Counted from the stretch's first letter, positions 34,232 to 44,371 are shown. The stretch: DNA of 64,000 bases from Sphaerotilus mobilis (GCF_004216565.1 NZ_SGWV01000011.1:1-64000), one strand, 5' to 3'. The notes: generated by a model not told the origin, from the letters alone. Numbers and translations: made by a program.

Positions 34232-35599
34232 TCAGGTCAAGGACCGCGCCAGCTCGATGGCCTGCTCGATGCGTTCGACCGGGTGCACGGTCAGGCCCTC
34301 GATCGGCTTCTTTGGCGCATTGGCCTTGGGCACAACCGCGACCGAGAAGCCGAGCTTGGCGGCCTCCTTCAGGCGTTCCTGGCCACGCGGCGCGGGTCGC
34401 ACCTCGCCGGCCAGGCCGACCTCGCCGAAGGCGATGAAGCCGCGCGGCAGGGCCCGGCCGCGCAGCGAGCTCTGGATCGCCAGCAGCACGGCCAGGTCGG
34501 CCGCCGGCTCGCTGATGCGCACGCCGCCGACCGCGTTGACGAACACGTCCTGATCGGCGCAGGCCACGCCCGCATGGCGGTGCAGCACGGCCAGCAGCAT
34601 CGCCAGCCGGTCGCGGTCCAGGCCGACGCTCAGGCGTCGCGGGCTGGGGCCGCCCGAGTCGACCAGGGCCTGCACCTCGACCAGCATCGGGCGGGTGCCT
34701 TCGAGCGTCACCAGCACGCAGGCGCCAGGCACCGGCTCGCCGTGGGTCGACAGGAAGATCGCGCTCGGGTTGGCGACGCCCTTCAGGCCCCGTTCGGTCA
34801 TGGCGAAGACGCCGATCTCGTTGACCGCGCCGAAGCGGTTCTTGATGGCGCGCACCAGCCGGAAGCTGCTGTGCGTGTCGCCCTCGAAATAAAGCACGGT
34901 GTCGACGATGTGCTCCAGCACGCGCGGGCCGGCCAAGGCGCCTTCCTTGGTCACGTGGCCGACCAGCACGGTGGTGCAGCCGCTGGCCTTGGCCGAGCGC
35001 GTCAGATGGGCGGCACATTCGCGCACCTGGGCGACCGAACCGGGCGCGGAGGTGAGCTGGTCCGAATACAGCGTCTGGATCGAGTCGATGACGCAGAAGT
35101 CGGGCTGCTCCGCCTCCAGCGTGGCGAGGATGCGCTCCAGCCCGATCTCGGCCAGCACGCGCAGGTGCTTGCCTTCGAGCCCGAGCCGGCCGGCCCGCAG
35201 CGCCACCTGGGCGCCGGACTCCTCGCCGGTCACGTACAGCACCTTCATCTGGCGCGACAGCGCCTCGGCCGCCTGCAGCAGCAGCGTGCTCTTGCCGATG
35301 CCCGGATCGCCGCCGATCAGCACCACGCCGCCGGCCACGATGCCGCCGCCGAGCACGCGGTCCAGCTCTTCCTGGCCGGTGGGGGTGCGGGCCACCTCGG
35401 CCGCCTCGATGTCGGCCAGCGTGGCCACTGGCTGGCTGCGCGCGAGTCCCTGGAAGCGGTTGCGGCTGGCGCTGGCGGCGGGTTCGGCCGGGCCCTCGTC
35501 GAGCGTGTTCCAGGCCCGGCAATGCGGGCACTGGCCCAGCCACTTCGGGCTGGTGCCGCCGCAGTCGCGGCAGGTGTAGAGGGTCTTGTCGCGGGCCAT
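34232..35599 (-). CDS. radA: DNA repair protein RadA
   Basis: A 455-residue RecA-related helicase for branch migration and processing of recombination intermediates. It has an N-terminal C4 zinc finger (CRDCGGTSPKWLGQCPHC), Walker A GGDPGIGKSTLL at about residue 90, the RadA-specific KNRFGAVNEIG motif and a Lon-protease-like C-terminal domain (residues about 270-455). Length and motifs are standard for the family. The ATG at 35599 is the only start giving the complete zinc finger. Confidence 0.96.
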   Translation of the reverse strand: MARDKTLYTCRDCGGTSPKWLGQCPHCRAWNTLDEGPAEPAASASRNRFQGLARSQPVATLADIEAAEVARTPTGQEELDRVLGGGIVAGGVVLIGGDPGIGKSTLLLQAAEALSRQMKVLYVTGEESGAQVALRAGRLGLEGKHLRVLAEIGLERILATLEAEQPDFCVIDSIQTLYSDQLTSAPGSVAQVRECAAHLTRSAKASGCTTVLVGHVTKEGALAGPRVLEHIVDTVLYFEGDTHSSFRLVRAIKNRFGAVNEIGVFAMTERGLKGVANPSAIFLSTHGEPVPGACVLVTLEGTRPMLVEVQALVDSGGPSPRRLSVGLDRDRLAMLLAVLHRHAGVACADQDVFVNAVGGVRISEPAADLAVLLAIQSSLRGRALPRGFIAFGEVGLAGEVRPAPRGQERLKEAAKLGFSVAVVPKANAPKKPIEGLTVHPVERIEQAIELARSLT

Positions 35600-35647
35600 A
35601 GGGGCGCGATTGTCAGCGTTCGGCGCAGCGTCTCGCGGCCGCGCCGG

Positions 35648-36049
35648 TCAGTCGGTCACCCGGCCGCGCATCGCCTTGATGCCCGAGCGCACCGACTTGC
35701 CCTCCAGGCGCCGCTGCTTGGAGCCGTAGGTCGGCTGGGTTGCCTTGCGGTCCTTGGGCACGAACAGCGCACGCTGCAGCAACTCGTCCAGACGGGCCAG
35801 CGCCTCGGCCCGGTTGGCCTCCAGGCTGCGCGATTCCTGGGCCTTGATGACGACCACGCCCTCGCGCGTGATGCGGTGGTCGGCCAGCGCGGCCATGCGC
35901 GCCTTGACCTCGTCGGGCAGGCTGGAGGCGCGGATGTCGAAACGCAGGTGGACCGCGTTCGAGACCTTGTTGACGTTCTGCCCGCCGGCGCCCTGGGCCC
36001 GGATCGCGCTGATGTGCACCTCGTGCGGCGAGATGCTCGGCGGCTTCAT
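35648..36049 (-). CDS. arfB: Alternative ribosome-rescue factor / peptidyl-tRNA hydrolase ArfB
   Basis: A 133-residue protein with the release-factor GGQ motif in [10 protein letters not shown] (about residue 20-29) and a basic C-terminal tail ([14 protein letters not shown]) that binds the empty mRNA channel of stalled ribosomes. It hydrolyses the peptidyl-tRNA of non-stop complexes. It starts within the stop codon of alr (ATGA overlap), so the two are co-translated. Confidence 0.9.
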   Translation of the reverse strand: MKPPSISPHEVHISAIRAQGAGGQNVNKVSNAVHLRFDIRASSLPDEVKARMAALADHRITREGVVVIKAQESRSLEANRAEALARLDELLQRALFVPKDRKATQPTYGSKQRRLEGKSVRSGIKAMRGRVTD

Positions 36050-37143
36050 GGCGCGACGTGTGTCGGCACGCGCGGCGCCAGCGCACACATCAGCTCGTAG
36101 CCGATCGTGCCGGCGGCGTGCGCGACCGCGTCGATCGGCAGGCGCGTGCCGTGCGGGCCGTGGCCCCACAACGTCACCTCGGCGCCGACGGCGGCGTGTG
36201 GCAAGGGCGTCAGGTCGACCGCCAGCATGTCCATCGACACCCGCCCGACCGTCGTGCAGCGCACCCCGTCCACCAGCACCGGCGTGCCGGTGGGCGCGTG
36301 GCGCGGGTAGCCGTCGGCATAGCCGCAGGCGACGATGCCGATGCGCTGGGCGCGCTCGGCCCGGTAGCTGCTGCCGTAGCCGACGGTGTCGCCGGGCTGC
36401 AGGTCCTGCAGCGCGATCAGTCGGCTGCGCAGCGTCATGGCCGGGATCAGCTGCCAGTGGTCGATGTCGTGCTCGGGGAAGTCGGGCGCGCTGCCATAGC
36501 TCAGGATGCCGCTGCGGACCCAGTCGGCGCGCACCTCGGGCCGGTGCGCGTGGCGCAGGATGGCCGCGCTGTTGCCCAGGCTGCGTTCGCCGGGCAGGTC
36601 GTGCGTGGCGGCGACGAAGGCGTCCACGGCGGCGTCGATGCCCCGGGGTCCATCGGCGTCCGAGAAGTGCGTCATCAGCGAGATCTCGTCGACCTGCGGC
36701 AGCGCGTTGAGCCGCACCCAGGCGCCACGCCAGGCTTGCGGCGTGTAGCCGAGGCGGTTCATGCCGCTGTTCATCTTCAGGAAGACACGGTGCGGCTGGT
36801 GGGTCTTGTGTGCGGCCAGCCAGGCGATCTGCTCGTCGTGGTGGATGACGTGCCAGAGGTTCAGGCGCGAACAAAGCTCAAGGTCACGCGCCTCGAAGCA
36901 GCCTTCGAGCAGCAGAACGGGCCCGCGCCAGCCGAGGTCACGCACGCGCCGGGCCTCGTCCAGGTCGAGCATCGCCAGCCCGTCGGCCACCGCCAGCGCC
37001 GGCCACACCCGTTCGATGCCGTGGCCATAGGCGTTGGCCTTGATGACGCCCCAGAGCCGCGCGTCACCGGCCCGGCGTCGTGCGATGCCGAGGTTGTGCG
37101 CGATGGCATCGGGGTGGATCAGGGCTTCGATCGGACGCGGCAT
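36046..37143 (-). CDS. alr: Alanine racemase
   Basis: A 365-residue PLP enzyme of normal length that interconverts L- and D-alanine for peptidoglycan. The PLP lysine is in [10 protein letters not shown] (about residue 35) and the C-terminal catalytic Tyr region reads [30 protein letters not shown] is also present. The ATG at 37143 gives [14 protein letters not shown], matching the family start. It overlaps the arfB start by ATGA and is divergent from lplT. Confidence 0.93.
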   Translation of the reverse strand: MPRPIEALIHPDAIAHNLGIARRRAGDARLWGVIKANAYGHGIERVWPALAVADGLAMLDLDEARRVRDLGWRGPVLLLEGCFEARDLELCSRLNLWHVIHHDEQIAWLAAHKTHQPHRVFLKMNSGMNRLGYTPQAWRGAWVRLNALPQVDEISLMTHFSDADGPRGIDAAVDAFVAATHDLPGERSLGNSAAILRHAHRPEVRADWVRSGILSYGSAPDFPEHDIDHWQLIPAMTLRSRLIALQDLQPGDTVGYGSSYRAERAQRIGIVACGYADGYPRHAPTGTPVLVDGVRCTTVGRVSMDMLAVDLTPLPHAAVGAEVTLWGHGPHGTRLPIDAVAHAAGTIGYELMCALAPRVPTHVAP

Positions 37144-37262
37144 GCGCGGGATTCTGCCAGCCGACCCCGAGCTGAAAGAGCCGTCTGCGAGGCCTCCGTC
37201 ACGCGGGCTCGCAGCCCCGGAATGGCGGGTATGACAGGAGCCGAAGCGCGTCAGGTGCCGTG

Positions 37263-37268
37263 CTATAA
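37263..37268 (+). promoter_or_regulatory. Putative -10 element upstream of lplT
   Basis: TATAAC (in GTGCTATAACC) stands 101 bases before the lplT start and about 120 bases from the divergent alr start. No matching -35 box is clear, so the promoter is only suggested. Confidence 0.3.
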
Positions 37269-37368
37269 CCCCGCCGCGATCACACGCGACCCTCGGTGCA
37301 TCCCGGCCCTTCCGCCCGTCCTGGCGGGAGACGCCGTCCGACAGGGATCGCTCACCCACCTGCGCCGG

Positions 37369-38646
37369 ATGAAAAAAGGTTTCTACACCATCATGTCAGC
37401 GCAGTTCTTCAGCTCGCTGGCAGACAACGCCCTGTTCGTCGCGGCCGTCGAACTGCTGCGCACTTCCGGGGCCGGGGAATGGCAACGGGCCGCGCTGGTC
37501 CCGATGTTTGCGCTGTTCTACGTCGTGCTCGCGCCTTTCGTGGGTGCCTTCGCGGACGCCGTGCCCAAGGGCAAGGTCATGTTCGTCTCCAACAGCATCA
37601 AGGTGGTCGGCTGCCTGCTGATGCTGTTCGGCACCCATCCGCTGCTCGCCTATGCGGTGGTGGGCCTGGGCGCTGCGGCCTACTCGCCGGCCAAGTACGG
37701 CATCCTGACCGAGCTGTTGCCGCCGTCCCAACTGGTCAAGGCCAACGGCTGGATCGAGGGCCTGACGATCGGCTCGATCATTTTGGGCGTGCTGCTGGGT
37801 GGTCAGCTGGTCGGCCCGCACATCGCGCCGTGGCTGACGTCCTTCGACCTGCCCGGCATCGAGACCGGCATCGACACCGCGCCGGAGGCGGCGATCACCT
37901 CGCTGGTCTCGCTCTACATCATCGCGGCGCTGTTCAACCTCTACATCCCGCGCACCGACGCGCCGCTGCAGCCTTTCCCGGCACAGCCGCTGGCGCTGGT
38001 GCGCGACTTCTCCGACTGCAACGCCAAGCTCTGGAACGACAAGCTCGGCCAGATCTCGCTGGCGACGACGACGCTGTTCTGGGGCGTCTCGGGCAACCTG
38101 CGCTACATCGTGCTGGCCTGGGCGGCGGCGGCGCTTGGCTACTCGACCACGCAGGCGTCTTCGCTGGTCGGGGTGGTGGCGGTGGGCACGGCGGTCGGCG
38201 CCATCGTCGCGTCGGTGGCGATGAAGCTCGACCAGGCCACCCGCGTGATCTCGCTGGGCATCGCGATGGGCTTGCTGGTCGTCGGCATGAACGTGATCGA
38301 CAACGTCTGGGTGGCCGCGCCCTTCCTGATCCTGCTGGGCGGGCTGGGCGGTTTCCTGGTCGTGCCGATGAACGCGCTGCTGCAGCACCGCGGCCACAAC
38401 CTGATGGGTGCCGGCCGTTCGATCGCCGTGCAGAACTTCAACGAGCAGGCCTGCATCCTGGCCCTCGGGGCCTTCTACACCGGCATGACCCGCGGGGGTC
38501 TCAGCGCCTTCGGCGCGATCACCATCTTCGGTCTGCTGGTGGCTGGCACGATGTGGCTGATCGGCCGCTGGCATCAGCGCAACCTGCGCGACCATCCCGA
38601 CGAACTGGCCCGGCTGCTGGCCGTGGCCCGCAGCGACGGTCACTGA
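37369..38646 (+). CDS. lplT: Lysophospholipid transporter LplT (MFS)
   Basis: A 425-residue inner-membrane permease with about 12 helices. The opening [21 protein letters not shown] and the [13 protein letters not shown] motif are characteristic of LplT. It flips lysophospholipids across the inner membrane for reacylation; the fused or neighbouring acyltransferase Aas is not in this window. The start is divergent from alr by 225 bases. A DMT permease follows after 9 bases. Confidence 0.88.
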   Translation: MKKGFYTIMSAQFFSSLADNALFVAAVELLRTSGAGEWQRAALVPMFALFYVVLAPFVGAFADAVPKGKVMFVSNSIKVVGCLLMLFGTHPLLAYAVVGLGAAAYSPAKYGILTELLPPSQLVKANGWIEGLTIGSIILGVLLGGQLVGPHIAPWLTSFDLPGIETGIDTAPEAAITSLVSLYIIAALFNLYIPRTDAPLQPFPAQPLALVRDFSDCNAKLWNDKLGQISLATTTLFWGVSGNLRYIVLAWAAAALGYSTTQASSLVGVVAVGTAVGAIVASVAMKLDQATRVISLGIAMGLLVVGMNVIDNVWVAAPFLILLGGLGGFLVVPMNALLQHRGHNLMGAGRSIAVQNFNEQACILALGAFYTGMTRGGLSAFGAITIFGLLVAGTMWLIGRWHQRNLRDHPDELARLLAVARSDGH

Positions 38647-38655
38647 ACGACCGAC

Positions 38656-39585
38656 GTGGATGCCGCGCGCACCGCCGGTGCGGTCAGCCGCGTGAGCGGC
38701 TTGGCCGTGCTGGCCCTGATGTTCAACGCCTTGACCTGGGGTCTGTCGTGGTGGCCGTTCCGGCAGCTGCAGGACGCCGGTCTGCACGCCCTCTGGAGCA
38801 CCGCGCTGATCTACGGCAGCGCGGTCCTGGTCGTCACCCTGGTCCGGCCCGGTGCCTGGCGACAGGTGCAACGTCACCGAAGCTTGTGGGCGATTGCCCT
38901 GGCATCCGGTTGCACCAACCTCGGCTTCAACTGGGGCGTGACCATCGGCGATGTCAGCCGGGTCGTCCTGCTGTTTTACCTGACCCCCTTGTGGACCGTG
39001 GTGCTGGCGCGCTGGCTGCTGCACGAGCGTGCCCATGCGCAGGTCTGGTTGAGGGTGGCGATGGCGCTGGGCGGCGCGGCGCTGGTGATCACCGCCGGCC
39101 ATGAGACACAGGCGCCGAGAGCGGCGGCCATGCCCTTGCTGGCCGATGCGCTGGCGCTGGCGGCGGGCTTCTTCTTCTCGCTCAACAACGTGATGCTGAA
39201 GCGCTCGGCCGATCTGCCCGAGGAAGGCCGCGCCATGGCCATGTTCGGCGGCGGCGCGCTGGTCTCGCTGCTGGTGGTGGGGGCCGGCTCGCTCGGCCTG
39301 CCGGCGCTGTCGGGCCTTGGCCTGCAGGCACCGCCGCCGCTGCAGGCAAGCTGGCTGTTGCCGGCGCTGGGCCTGGCGGCGGCCTTCCTCGTGGCCAACC
39401 TCGCGCTGCAATACGGCGCGGCGCGGCTACCGGCCAATGTCACCTCGGTCGTGATGCCGTGTGAGATCGTGTTCGCCTCGCTGTCCGCTGTGTGGTGGGC
39501 CGGCGAGACCCTCACGCCGATGCTGCTGCTCGGCGGCGCACTGATCCTCGGGGCGACGCTGCTGGCGGCCTGGCAGGGGCGCTGA
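38656..39585 (+). CDS. EamA/DMT-family permease
   Basis: A 309-residue membrane protein with ten hydrophobic segments arranged as two EamA repeats, typical of drug/metabolite transporters that export amino acids or related metabolites. Recognisable features are GLSWWPFRQLQDAG near the start and TLVRPGAWRQ after helix 3. The start is GTG, 9 bases after lplT, so it is likely co-transcribed. Substrate cannot be inferred. Confidence 0.82.
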   Translation: MDAARTAGAVSRVSGLAVLALMFNALTWGLSWWPFRQLQDAGLHALWSTALIYGSAVLVVTLVRPGAWRQVQRHRSLWAIALASGCTNLGFNWGVTIGDVSRVVLLFYLTPLWTVVLARWLLHERAHAQVWLRVAMALGGAALVITAGHETQAPRAAAMPLLADALALAAGFFFSLNNVMLKRSADLPEEGRAMAMFGGGALVSLLVVGAGSLGLPALSGLGLQAPPPLQASWLLPALGLAAAFLVANLALQYGAARLPANVTSVVMPCEIVFASLSAVWWAGETLTPMLLLGGALILGATLLAAWQGR

Positions 39586-39608
39586 GCCCAGCCTGCCTCA
39601 CGGCGAGC

Positions 39609-40454
39609 TCACTGCTGGATCGGCGCGGTCGGCTCGAACACCCGTTCGAAGGCGCGGTCGTGCTGGGCCAGCAGACGCACCAGCTCGGACTCGTCCAAAG
39701 GCGTCGTCAGATATGCGTCGCAGCCGGCGAACGTGGCGCGAATGCGGTCGATGGCACCGTGGTGGTGTGCCAGCGCCACGACCACCGGTGCGATGCCGCC
39801 GCCCGTCGGTCGACGCCGGATGCTGCGGCAGATCTGGTAGCTGTCGACGCCGTCCTGACCCAGGCCGAGGAAGACAAAGCCGTAGCTCTGGGACTCGCAC
39901 AGCTCGATCGCCCGCTCTGGGTTGCGTGCCAGCGTCACGCCGTAGCCGCAGTGGCTGAGCATGTCGTCGAGCAGGCCCCGCTCGGCCGGGCTTGCGCTGA
40001 CCACCAGCACTTCGTCCAGGCGCAGCTCGCCCTCCACCAGCACCGAGTTGCTGTAGCCCTCGCTGGTGTGAAAGTCGCCGACCTGCGCCGTGCTGTCCGC
40101 CGCCTGCTGGCGGGCCCGGCCGCTTGGCCGCTGCGTCTGGTGGCGCTGGGCCAGCGCATCGAGCGCGCGGCGGATCTGCAGTGCGTCGATCGGACGGGCC
40201 AGGTGGGCGCCGACGCTGGCTGGTGCGCTCGGGCCGCCCACCAGAACCGTGTCGCGCATGCGTCCGGCCCGGCCGATCGCCAGCAAGGCCTCGGGCTGCT
40301 CGGCATTGGCCACCACGAGGTCGCTGTCCTGCAGGTCCTGGCCGATCACGTAGCCGACAGGGTCGCGCGCAGCCGCCAGCCGGAAATAGCTTTCCAGCGT
40401 GCTGCGCTCGAAGGGCGCGAAGCCCACGAAGGCCACCCGGTGGGTGGATGTCAT
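39609..40454 (-). CDS. Degenerate double receiver-domain protein
   Basis: A 281-residue protein with two receiver-like domains joined by a Gln/Arg-rich linker (about residues 105-130). The second (about residues 140-270) keeps the receiver hydrophobic pattern (LDEVLVVSASPAERGLLDDM, YGFVFLGLGQDGVDSYQICR, CDAYLTTPLD) but lost the acidic pair (Ser-Ala instead of Asp-Asp), the phospho-Asp (Gly in its place) and the Lys (Thr). It cannot be phosphorylated in the normal way and may act as a partner or inhibitor. No DNA-binding domain is present. It is convergent with the DMT permease. Confidence 0.7.
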   Translation of the reverse strand: MTSTHRVAFVGFAPFERSTLESYFRLAAARDPVGYVIGQDLQDSDLVVANAEQPEALLAIGRAGRMRDTVLVGGPSAPASVGAHLARPIDALQIRRALDALAQRHQTQRPSGRARQQAADSTAQVGDFHTSEGYSNSVLVEGELRLDEVLVVSASPAERGLLDDMLSHCGYGVTLARNPERAIELCESQSYGFVFLGLGQDGVDSYQICRSIRRRPTGGGIAPVVVALAHHHGAIDRIRATFAGCDAYLTTPLDESELVRLLAQHDRAFERVFEPTAPIQQ

Positions 40455-40599
40455 GCGTGATTCCCGGTGGTTGCCGTTACAGGTCGAAACGGTTGGTCAT
40501 CTTTTGACGCCGGGCACCTTGGGTCAAGGTCATCCTTGGCGACGCGCAGGGATGACCCCGCATCCACGGGGGTGTCGGGTGCCGTGATGCATCTGCCGA

Positions 40600-40613
40600 C
40601 GGCAAATTTGCCG
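40600..40613. promoter_or_regulatory. 14-base perfect palindrome upstream of the aminotransferase gene
   Basis: CGGCAAATTTGCCG is a perfect inverted repeat 97 bases before the aminotransferase start in the 255-base divergent region. Such symmetry suits a dimeric repressor or activator site. A GATAAT box at 40649-40654 could be the -10 of the same promoter. No other gene is seen between 40455 and 40709. Confidence 0.4.
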
Positions 40614-40709
40614 ATTCCGGTGACGCGTGCGGGCTGCGGACGCGATCCGATAATCCGGCGTTTTGCGCATTCAACGACCGGCCCTGCGGCCGCGCCACGG
40701 AGTCCAGCC

Positions 40710-41903
40710 ATGTTCGAACACGTCGACGCCTACGCGGGCGATCCCATCCTGACGCTCAACGAGAACTTCCAGAAGGACCCGCGAGCCGACAAGATCAACC
40801 TGTCCATCGGCATCTACTTCGACGACGCCGGTCGCCTGCCCGTCATGGGCGCCGTGCGCGAGGCTGAAACGCAGCTGGCACAGGCGATCGGTGCGCGCTC
40901 CTACCTGCCCATGCTCGGCCTGCCGGACTACCGCACGCAGGTCCAGCAACTGCTGTTCGGCGCCGACCATCCGGCGATCCGCGACGGCCGCGTCGTGACG
41001 CTGCAGACGCTGGGTGGCTCGGGCGGCCTGAAGGTCGGCGGCGACTTCCTGAAGAAGTACTTCCCCGGCTCAGCCGTCTGGGTCAGCGACCCGACCTGGG
41101 ACAACCACCGCGCCATGTTCGAGGGCGCCGGTTTCCAGGTCCACACCTACCCCTACTACGACGCCGCCACCGGTGGCCTGCGCTTCGACGCGATGCTCGA
41201 GACCCTGCGCGGCCTGCCGCGTCACAGCATCGTGCTGCTGCATGCCTGCTGCCACAACCCGACCGGTGTCGACCTGAGTCCGGCGCAGTGGCGCGAGCTG
41301 ATTCCCGTGCTGGTCGAACGCGAGCTGCTGCCCTATGTCGACATCGCCTACCAGGGCTTCGGCGACGGCATCGCCGAGGACGCCGATGCGATCCGTGCGC
41401 TGGCCGATGCCGGCATCGCCTTCTTCGTCGCCAACAGCTTCTCCAAGAGCTTCTCGCTCTACGGCGAACGCGTGGGCGGCCTCAGCGTGGTTTGCCCGAC
41501 GCCGGCCGAGGCCCGTCTGGTCGAGGGCCAGTTGCAGATGGCCGTGCGCAAGAACTACTCCAGCCCGCCGACCCACGGTGCGCGCATCGTCGCCCGTGTG
41601 CTGGGCACGCCGGCATTGCAGCAGCAGTGGTCCGACGAACTGGCTGCCATGCGCCAGCGCATCCAGGCCATGCGCCAGCGCCTGCATGCGGTGCTCGGCG
41701 AGATGCTGCCGGGCCGGGACTTCGGCTACTTCCTGAGCCAGCGCGGCATGTTCAGCTACACCGGTCTGAGCGCGGCTCAGGTCGACACCCTGCGCGAGGT
41801 TCACGGCGTCTACCTTGTGCGCTCCGGACGGATGTGCGTGGCGGGCCTCAACACCGGCAACGTCGAGGCCACGGCGCGCGCCATGGCGGCGGTGCTGAAG
41901 TAA
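40710..41903 (+). CDS. tyrB: Aromatic-amino-acid / aspartate aminotransferase
   Basis: A 397-residue class I fold PLP enzyme that resembles TyrB/Asp[20 protein letters not shown] start, [21 protein letters not shown], and the PLP lysine in [16 protein letters not shown] (about residue 246). The final NTGNV region completes the family. It transaminates tyrosine, phenylalanine or aspartate with 2-oxoglutarate. The start at 40710 has CGGAG nearby; upstream in-frame codons have no similarity. TyrB versus AspC cannot be separated by eye. Confidence 0.88.
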   Translation: MFEHVDAYAGDPILTLNENFQKDPRADKINLSIGIYFDDAGRLPVMGAVREAETQLAQAIGARSYLPMLGLPDYRTQVQQLLFGADHPAIRDGRVVTLQTLGGSGGLKVGGDFLKKYFPGSAVWVSDPTWDNHRAMFEGAGFQVHTYPYYDAATGGLRFDAMLETLRGLPRHSIVLLHACCHNPTGVDLSPAQWRELIPVLVERELLPYVDIAYQGFGDGIAEDADAIRALADAGIAFFVANSFSKSFSLYGERVGGLSVVCPTPAEARLVEGQLQMAVRKNYSSPPTHGARIVARVLGTPALQQQWSDELAAMRQRIQAMRQRLHAVLGEMLPGRDFGYFLSQRGMFSYTGLSAAQVDTLREVHGVYLVRSGRMCVAGLNTGNVEATARAMAAVLK

Positions 41904-41931
41904 GCGCGCCGGCAGCCGCGCTGGGCTGGAT

Positions 41932-43422
41932 TCAGGCGTCGTGCTGGATGCGCATGGACTTGATGCGGGTGTAGCGCTCGCGCAGGTCCATGCCCCAGGT
42001 GGCCAGTGACGGCGCCTGACCGGCCGCGGTGGACGTGCCCGGATCGTCGCTGCCGTTGATGCTGATGCGCTCGCCGCGCAGGCCATGCGCCAGTCGCCAC
42101 TGACGGGCCCCGTCGCGGGTCCAGATGCTGGCGCCGCGCAGCGGTTCGCAGGCATGGACCAGCGCGATGGCCTCGTCCTCGTCGTCGAAGGGGATCACGA
42201 CCTGCACCGGCCCCGCAGGGTCGACCGCGATGCGCCGGGTCCAGGCGGCGGTCCAAGGGGTCAGCAGGGTCGGCCGGACCCAGTAGCCGCCCAGGCCGGC
42301 GGCCTCGGTGTCGATCTCGCCTTGCGCCACCAGCCGCAGGCCGCTTTCGCCGGCAAAGGCGATCTGGCTCTCGACCTGGTCGCGCCGATGCGGCGAGGCC
42401 ATCGGGCCCAGGTCCCGATCGGCCAGCGCCGGTCCGACCCGCAGCTGGCGATAGCGCTGCGCCATGCGGTCCAGCAGCTCAGCTTGGGTGCCGCGCCGGA
42501 CCAGGATGCAGGTCGGTCGCGCCAGGCTCTGGCCCGAGCGGTGCACGGCCGCTGCAACCAGCTCGGGCACGGCGCGGTCCAGGTCGGCGTCCTCGAACAC
42601 GAGGTGCGGAAGGCTGCCGACCTGCAGCACCGTGAGGTCCTTGCCATGGCGGCTGGCCAGGGCCCGGACGGCAGCGGCGGTCTGGGCCGATCCGGCCACC
42701 GTCACGTGCGCGACGCCCGGGTGTTCGACCAGCGCCGCACCAGCCTCCTGACTCAGGCCCGGCACCACATTGAGCGTGCCCGCCGGCACGCCGGCCTCGT
42801 GGCAGATGTGGGCGAACGCCAGCACGCTGAGCACCACCGTCTCGGCCGGCTTGACGATGCAGGCGTTGCCCGCCGCCAGCGCCGCGCCGACGCAGTCGCC
42901 CAGCAGCGGCAGGTTGCCTTGTGTGGGCAGCATCAGGCCGACGATGCCCAGGGGTTCGCGCCAGCTCAGCAGGGTCTGGCCCGGCATGACCGCTTGGGCA
43001 CTGCCCGAGGTCTGGCCGATCTGTGCCGCCCAGCCTTCGAGGCGACGCGCCAGTGCGGTCGCATCGGCCCGGCCGCGTGACACGGGCAGGCCGGCGTCCA
43101 GCGCCTCCAGGTGTGCCAGCTCATCAACCCGCTCACGCACCAGGGCGGCGATGCGTTGCAGGCACAGGCTGCGTTCGTGTGGACTGGCCTGGGCCCAGCT
43201 GCCCGGCTCGTCCGCGCGCAAGGCACAGCGTGCGGCCTGCACGGCGGCGTCAATCTCTGGCGCACCGGCGCGGGCGATCCGGCCCAGTTCAACACCGGTC
43301 GAGGGGTCGATCAGCGGCAGCGTGTGCAGGCCCTGCGGCCGACGCCACTGGCCGGCGATGCAGACCAGCGCCGGGTCGAAGGGGAGAGGGGCGCGCAGGC
43401 TGGTGGGCAGGGTCGGGGCCAA
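41932..43422 (-). CDS. Aldehyde-dehydrogenase superfamily protein lacking catalytic residues
   Basis: A 496-residue ALDH-fold protein. The NAD-binding and oxyanion region is recognisable (LPTQGNLPLLGDC, AALAAGNACIVKPAE, TVAGSAQT). However, the general base Glu is Gln (VLQVGS instead of ELGG), and the nucleophile Cys site reads GQSLARPTC, where ALDHs have GQxC; the Cys is therefore Leu. The reading frame is intact with no stops, so this is not a decayed gene. It probably does not oxidise aldehydes. The start is TTG with AAGGA about 9 bases upstream. The 267 bases before mscL hold no supported gene. Confidence 0.8.
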   Translation of the reverse strand: MAPTLPTSLRAPLPFDPALVCIAGQWRRPQGLHTLPLIDPSTGVELGRIARAGAPEIDAAVQAARCALRADEPGSWAQASPHERSLCLQRIAALVRERVDELAHLEALDAGLPVSRGRADATALARRLEGWAAQIGQTSGSAQAVMPGQTLLSWREPLGIVGLMLPTQGNLPLLGDCVGAALAAGNACIVKPAETVVLSVLAFAHICHEAGVPAGTLNVVPGLSQEAGAALVEHPGVAHVTVAGSAQTAAAVRALASRHGKDLTVLQVGSLPHLVFEDADLDRAVPELVAAAVHRSGQSLARPTCILVRRGTQAELLDRMAQRYRQLRVGPALADRDLGPMASPHRRDQVESQIAFAGESGLRLVAQGEIDTEAAGLGGYWVRPTLLTPWTAAWTRRIAVDPAGPVQVVIPFDDEDEAIALVHACEPLRGASIWTRDGARQWRLAHGLRGERISINGSDDPGTSTAAGQAPSLATWGMDLRERYTRIKSMRIQHDA

Positions 43423-43689
43423 TCGGGGTCCTTGCGACCCTCGGGCCAGGCTTGCGTCGGCGGTCCGTGGGTCGACGTTGTTGCAGCGCCGACGAGGTGC
43501 GTTGCATCTTAGGAGTCGACCCCCCGACCTTGTGGTGCGCGCACGTCAGGTGTGTATCGGGTTGCTGCCCCGTGGCGCGCAGGCCACGAGGTTTGTCACG
43601 ACTCGCCGCGACGTCGTCAACCAGGCCGCCGCAAGCCGGCCGTCATCCCCTCGGGCAATCGCCCGCCGAACCCGGCGGGCGAGGCCCAC

Positions 43690-44115
43690 TCAGCGCTTCA
43701 GAGAGTCGCGGATCTCGCGCAGCAGCACGATGTCCTCGGCCGGGGGCGGCGGCTCGGCCGGCGCGGCGGGGGCTGCGACGGGTTCGGCCTTCAGGCGGTT
43801 GATCTGCTTGATCATCATGAAGATGATGAAGGCGAGGATCACGAAGTTCAGCGCCACCGTGATGAAGCTGCCGTAGGCGAGCACCGCGCCAGCCTTCTTG
43901 GCTTCGACCAGCGTCGTGGCGGTCTGACCGGCCAGCGGGATGAAGTGGTTGCTGAAGTCCAGCCCGCCGAAGATCTTGCCGACGATGGGCATGATGACGT
44001 CGCCGACCAGCGAGTCGACGATCTTGCCGAAAGCGCCGCCGATGATCACGCCGACCGCCAGGTCGACCACATTGCCCTTGACGGCAAAGTCCTTGAATTC
44101 GCTCATCACGCTCAT
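43690..44115 (-). CDS. mscL: Large-conductance mechanosensitive channel
   Basis: A 141-residue inner-membrane pentamer subunit that opens under hypo-osmotic shock. It has the N-terminal amphipathic helix and first helix [38 protein letters not shown], a periplasmic loop, and the second helix [19 protein letters not shown], with a charged C-terminal helix. The ATG at 44115 gives MSVMSEF; a second ATG at 44106 is also possible. It is divergent from petA across 256 bases. Confidence 0.92.
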   Translation of the reverse strand: MSVMSEFKDFAVKGNVVDLAVGVIIGGAFGKIVDSLVGDVIMPIVGKIFGGLDFSNHFIPLAGQTATTLVEAKKAGAVLAYGSFITVALNFVILAFIIFMMIKQINRLKAEPVAAPAAPAEPPPPAEDIVLLREIRDSLKR

Positions 44116-44153
44116 GGCATCGATCCTCTGTGTGTCGTTCGGTTCTTTGGATT

Positions 44154-44172
44154 CGGTACCTCCTGGGTACCG
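44154..44172. promoter_or_regulatory. Inverted repeat in the mscL leader with a buried AGGAGG
   Basis: CGGTACC and GGTACCG are 7-base arms around TCCTG. On the - strand, the loop and arm contain AGGAGG, a perfect ribosome-binding core, but no start codon follows at the normal distance; mscL begins 39 bases on. Meaning unclear. Confidence 0.3.
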
Positions 44173-44316
44173 GCGAGGCGTGCAGTATTCCCGGGGAGTC
44201 CGGGCTGTCAATCCGGCGCAACCGGGCCGCAGACGCTGTCGTTTTTTTGACAGCCATCGGGCGCAGCGCCGTGGCGGCCGGCTTGCCGGTGTCAGGGAAT
44301 CCCGCAGGGCGTGGAC

Positions 44317-44322
44317 TAGAAT
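44317..44322 (+). promoter_or_regulatory. Putative -10 element for petABC
   Basis: TAGAAT in GACTAGAATCG, 50 bases before petA, matches the CTAGAAT-type box seen elsewhere in the window. No clear -35 is seen. The region between 44116 and 44371 is the divergent promoter region for mscL and the pet operon. Confidence 0.4.
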
Positions 44323-44371
44323 CGCGGGTTGCTCCCATAACAGACCGGTTTACTTTTCCACGAGGACTCAC

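Noticed and set aside
34220-36100. 626-codon open frame on the + strand
   Set aside because: It is the antisense of radA and arfB and contains no recognisable domain; high GC makes such frames common.
37396-39411. 671-codon open frame on the - strand
   Set aside because: Antisense of lplT and the DMT permease, with a His/Gln/Arg-rich product typical of a shadow frame.
41932-43422. Frameshift or pseudogene explanation for the ALDH-like gene
   Set aside because: The frame is open from start to stop and aligns with the fold along its whole length; both changes are single substitutions at defined sites.
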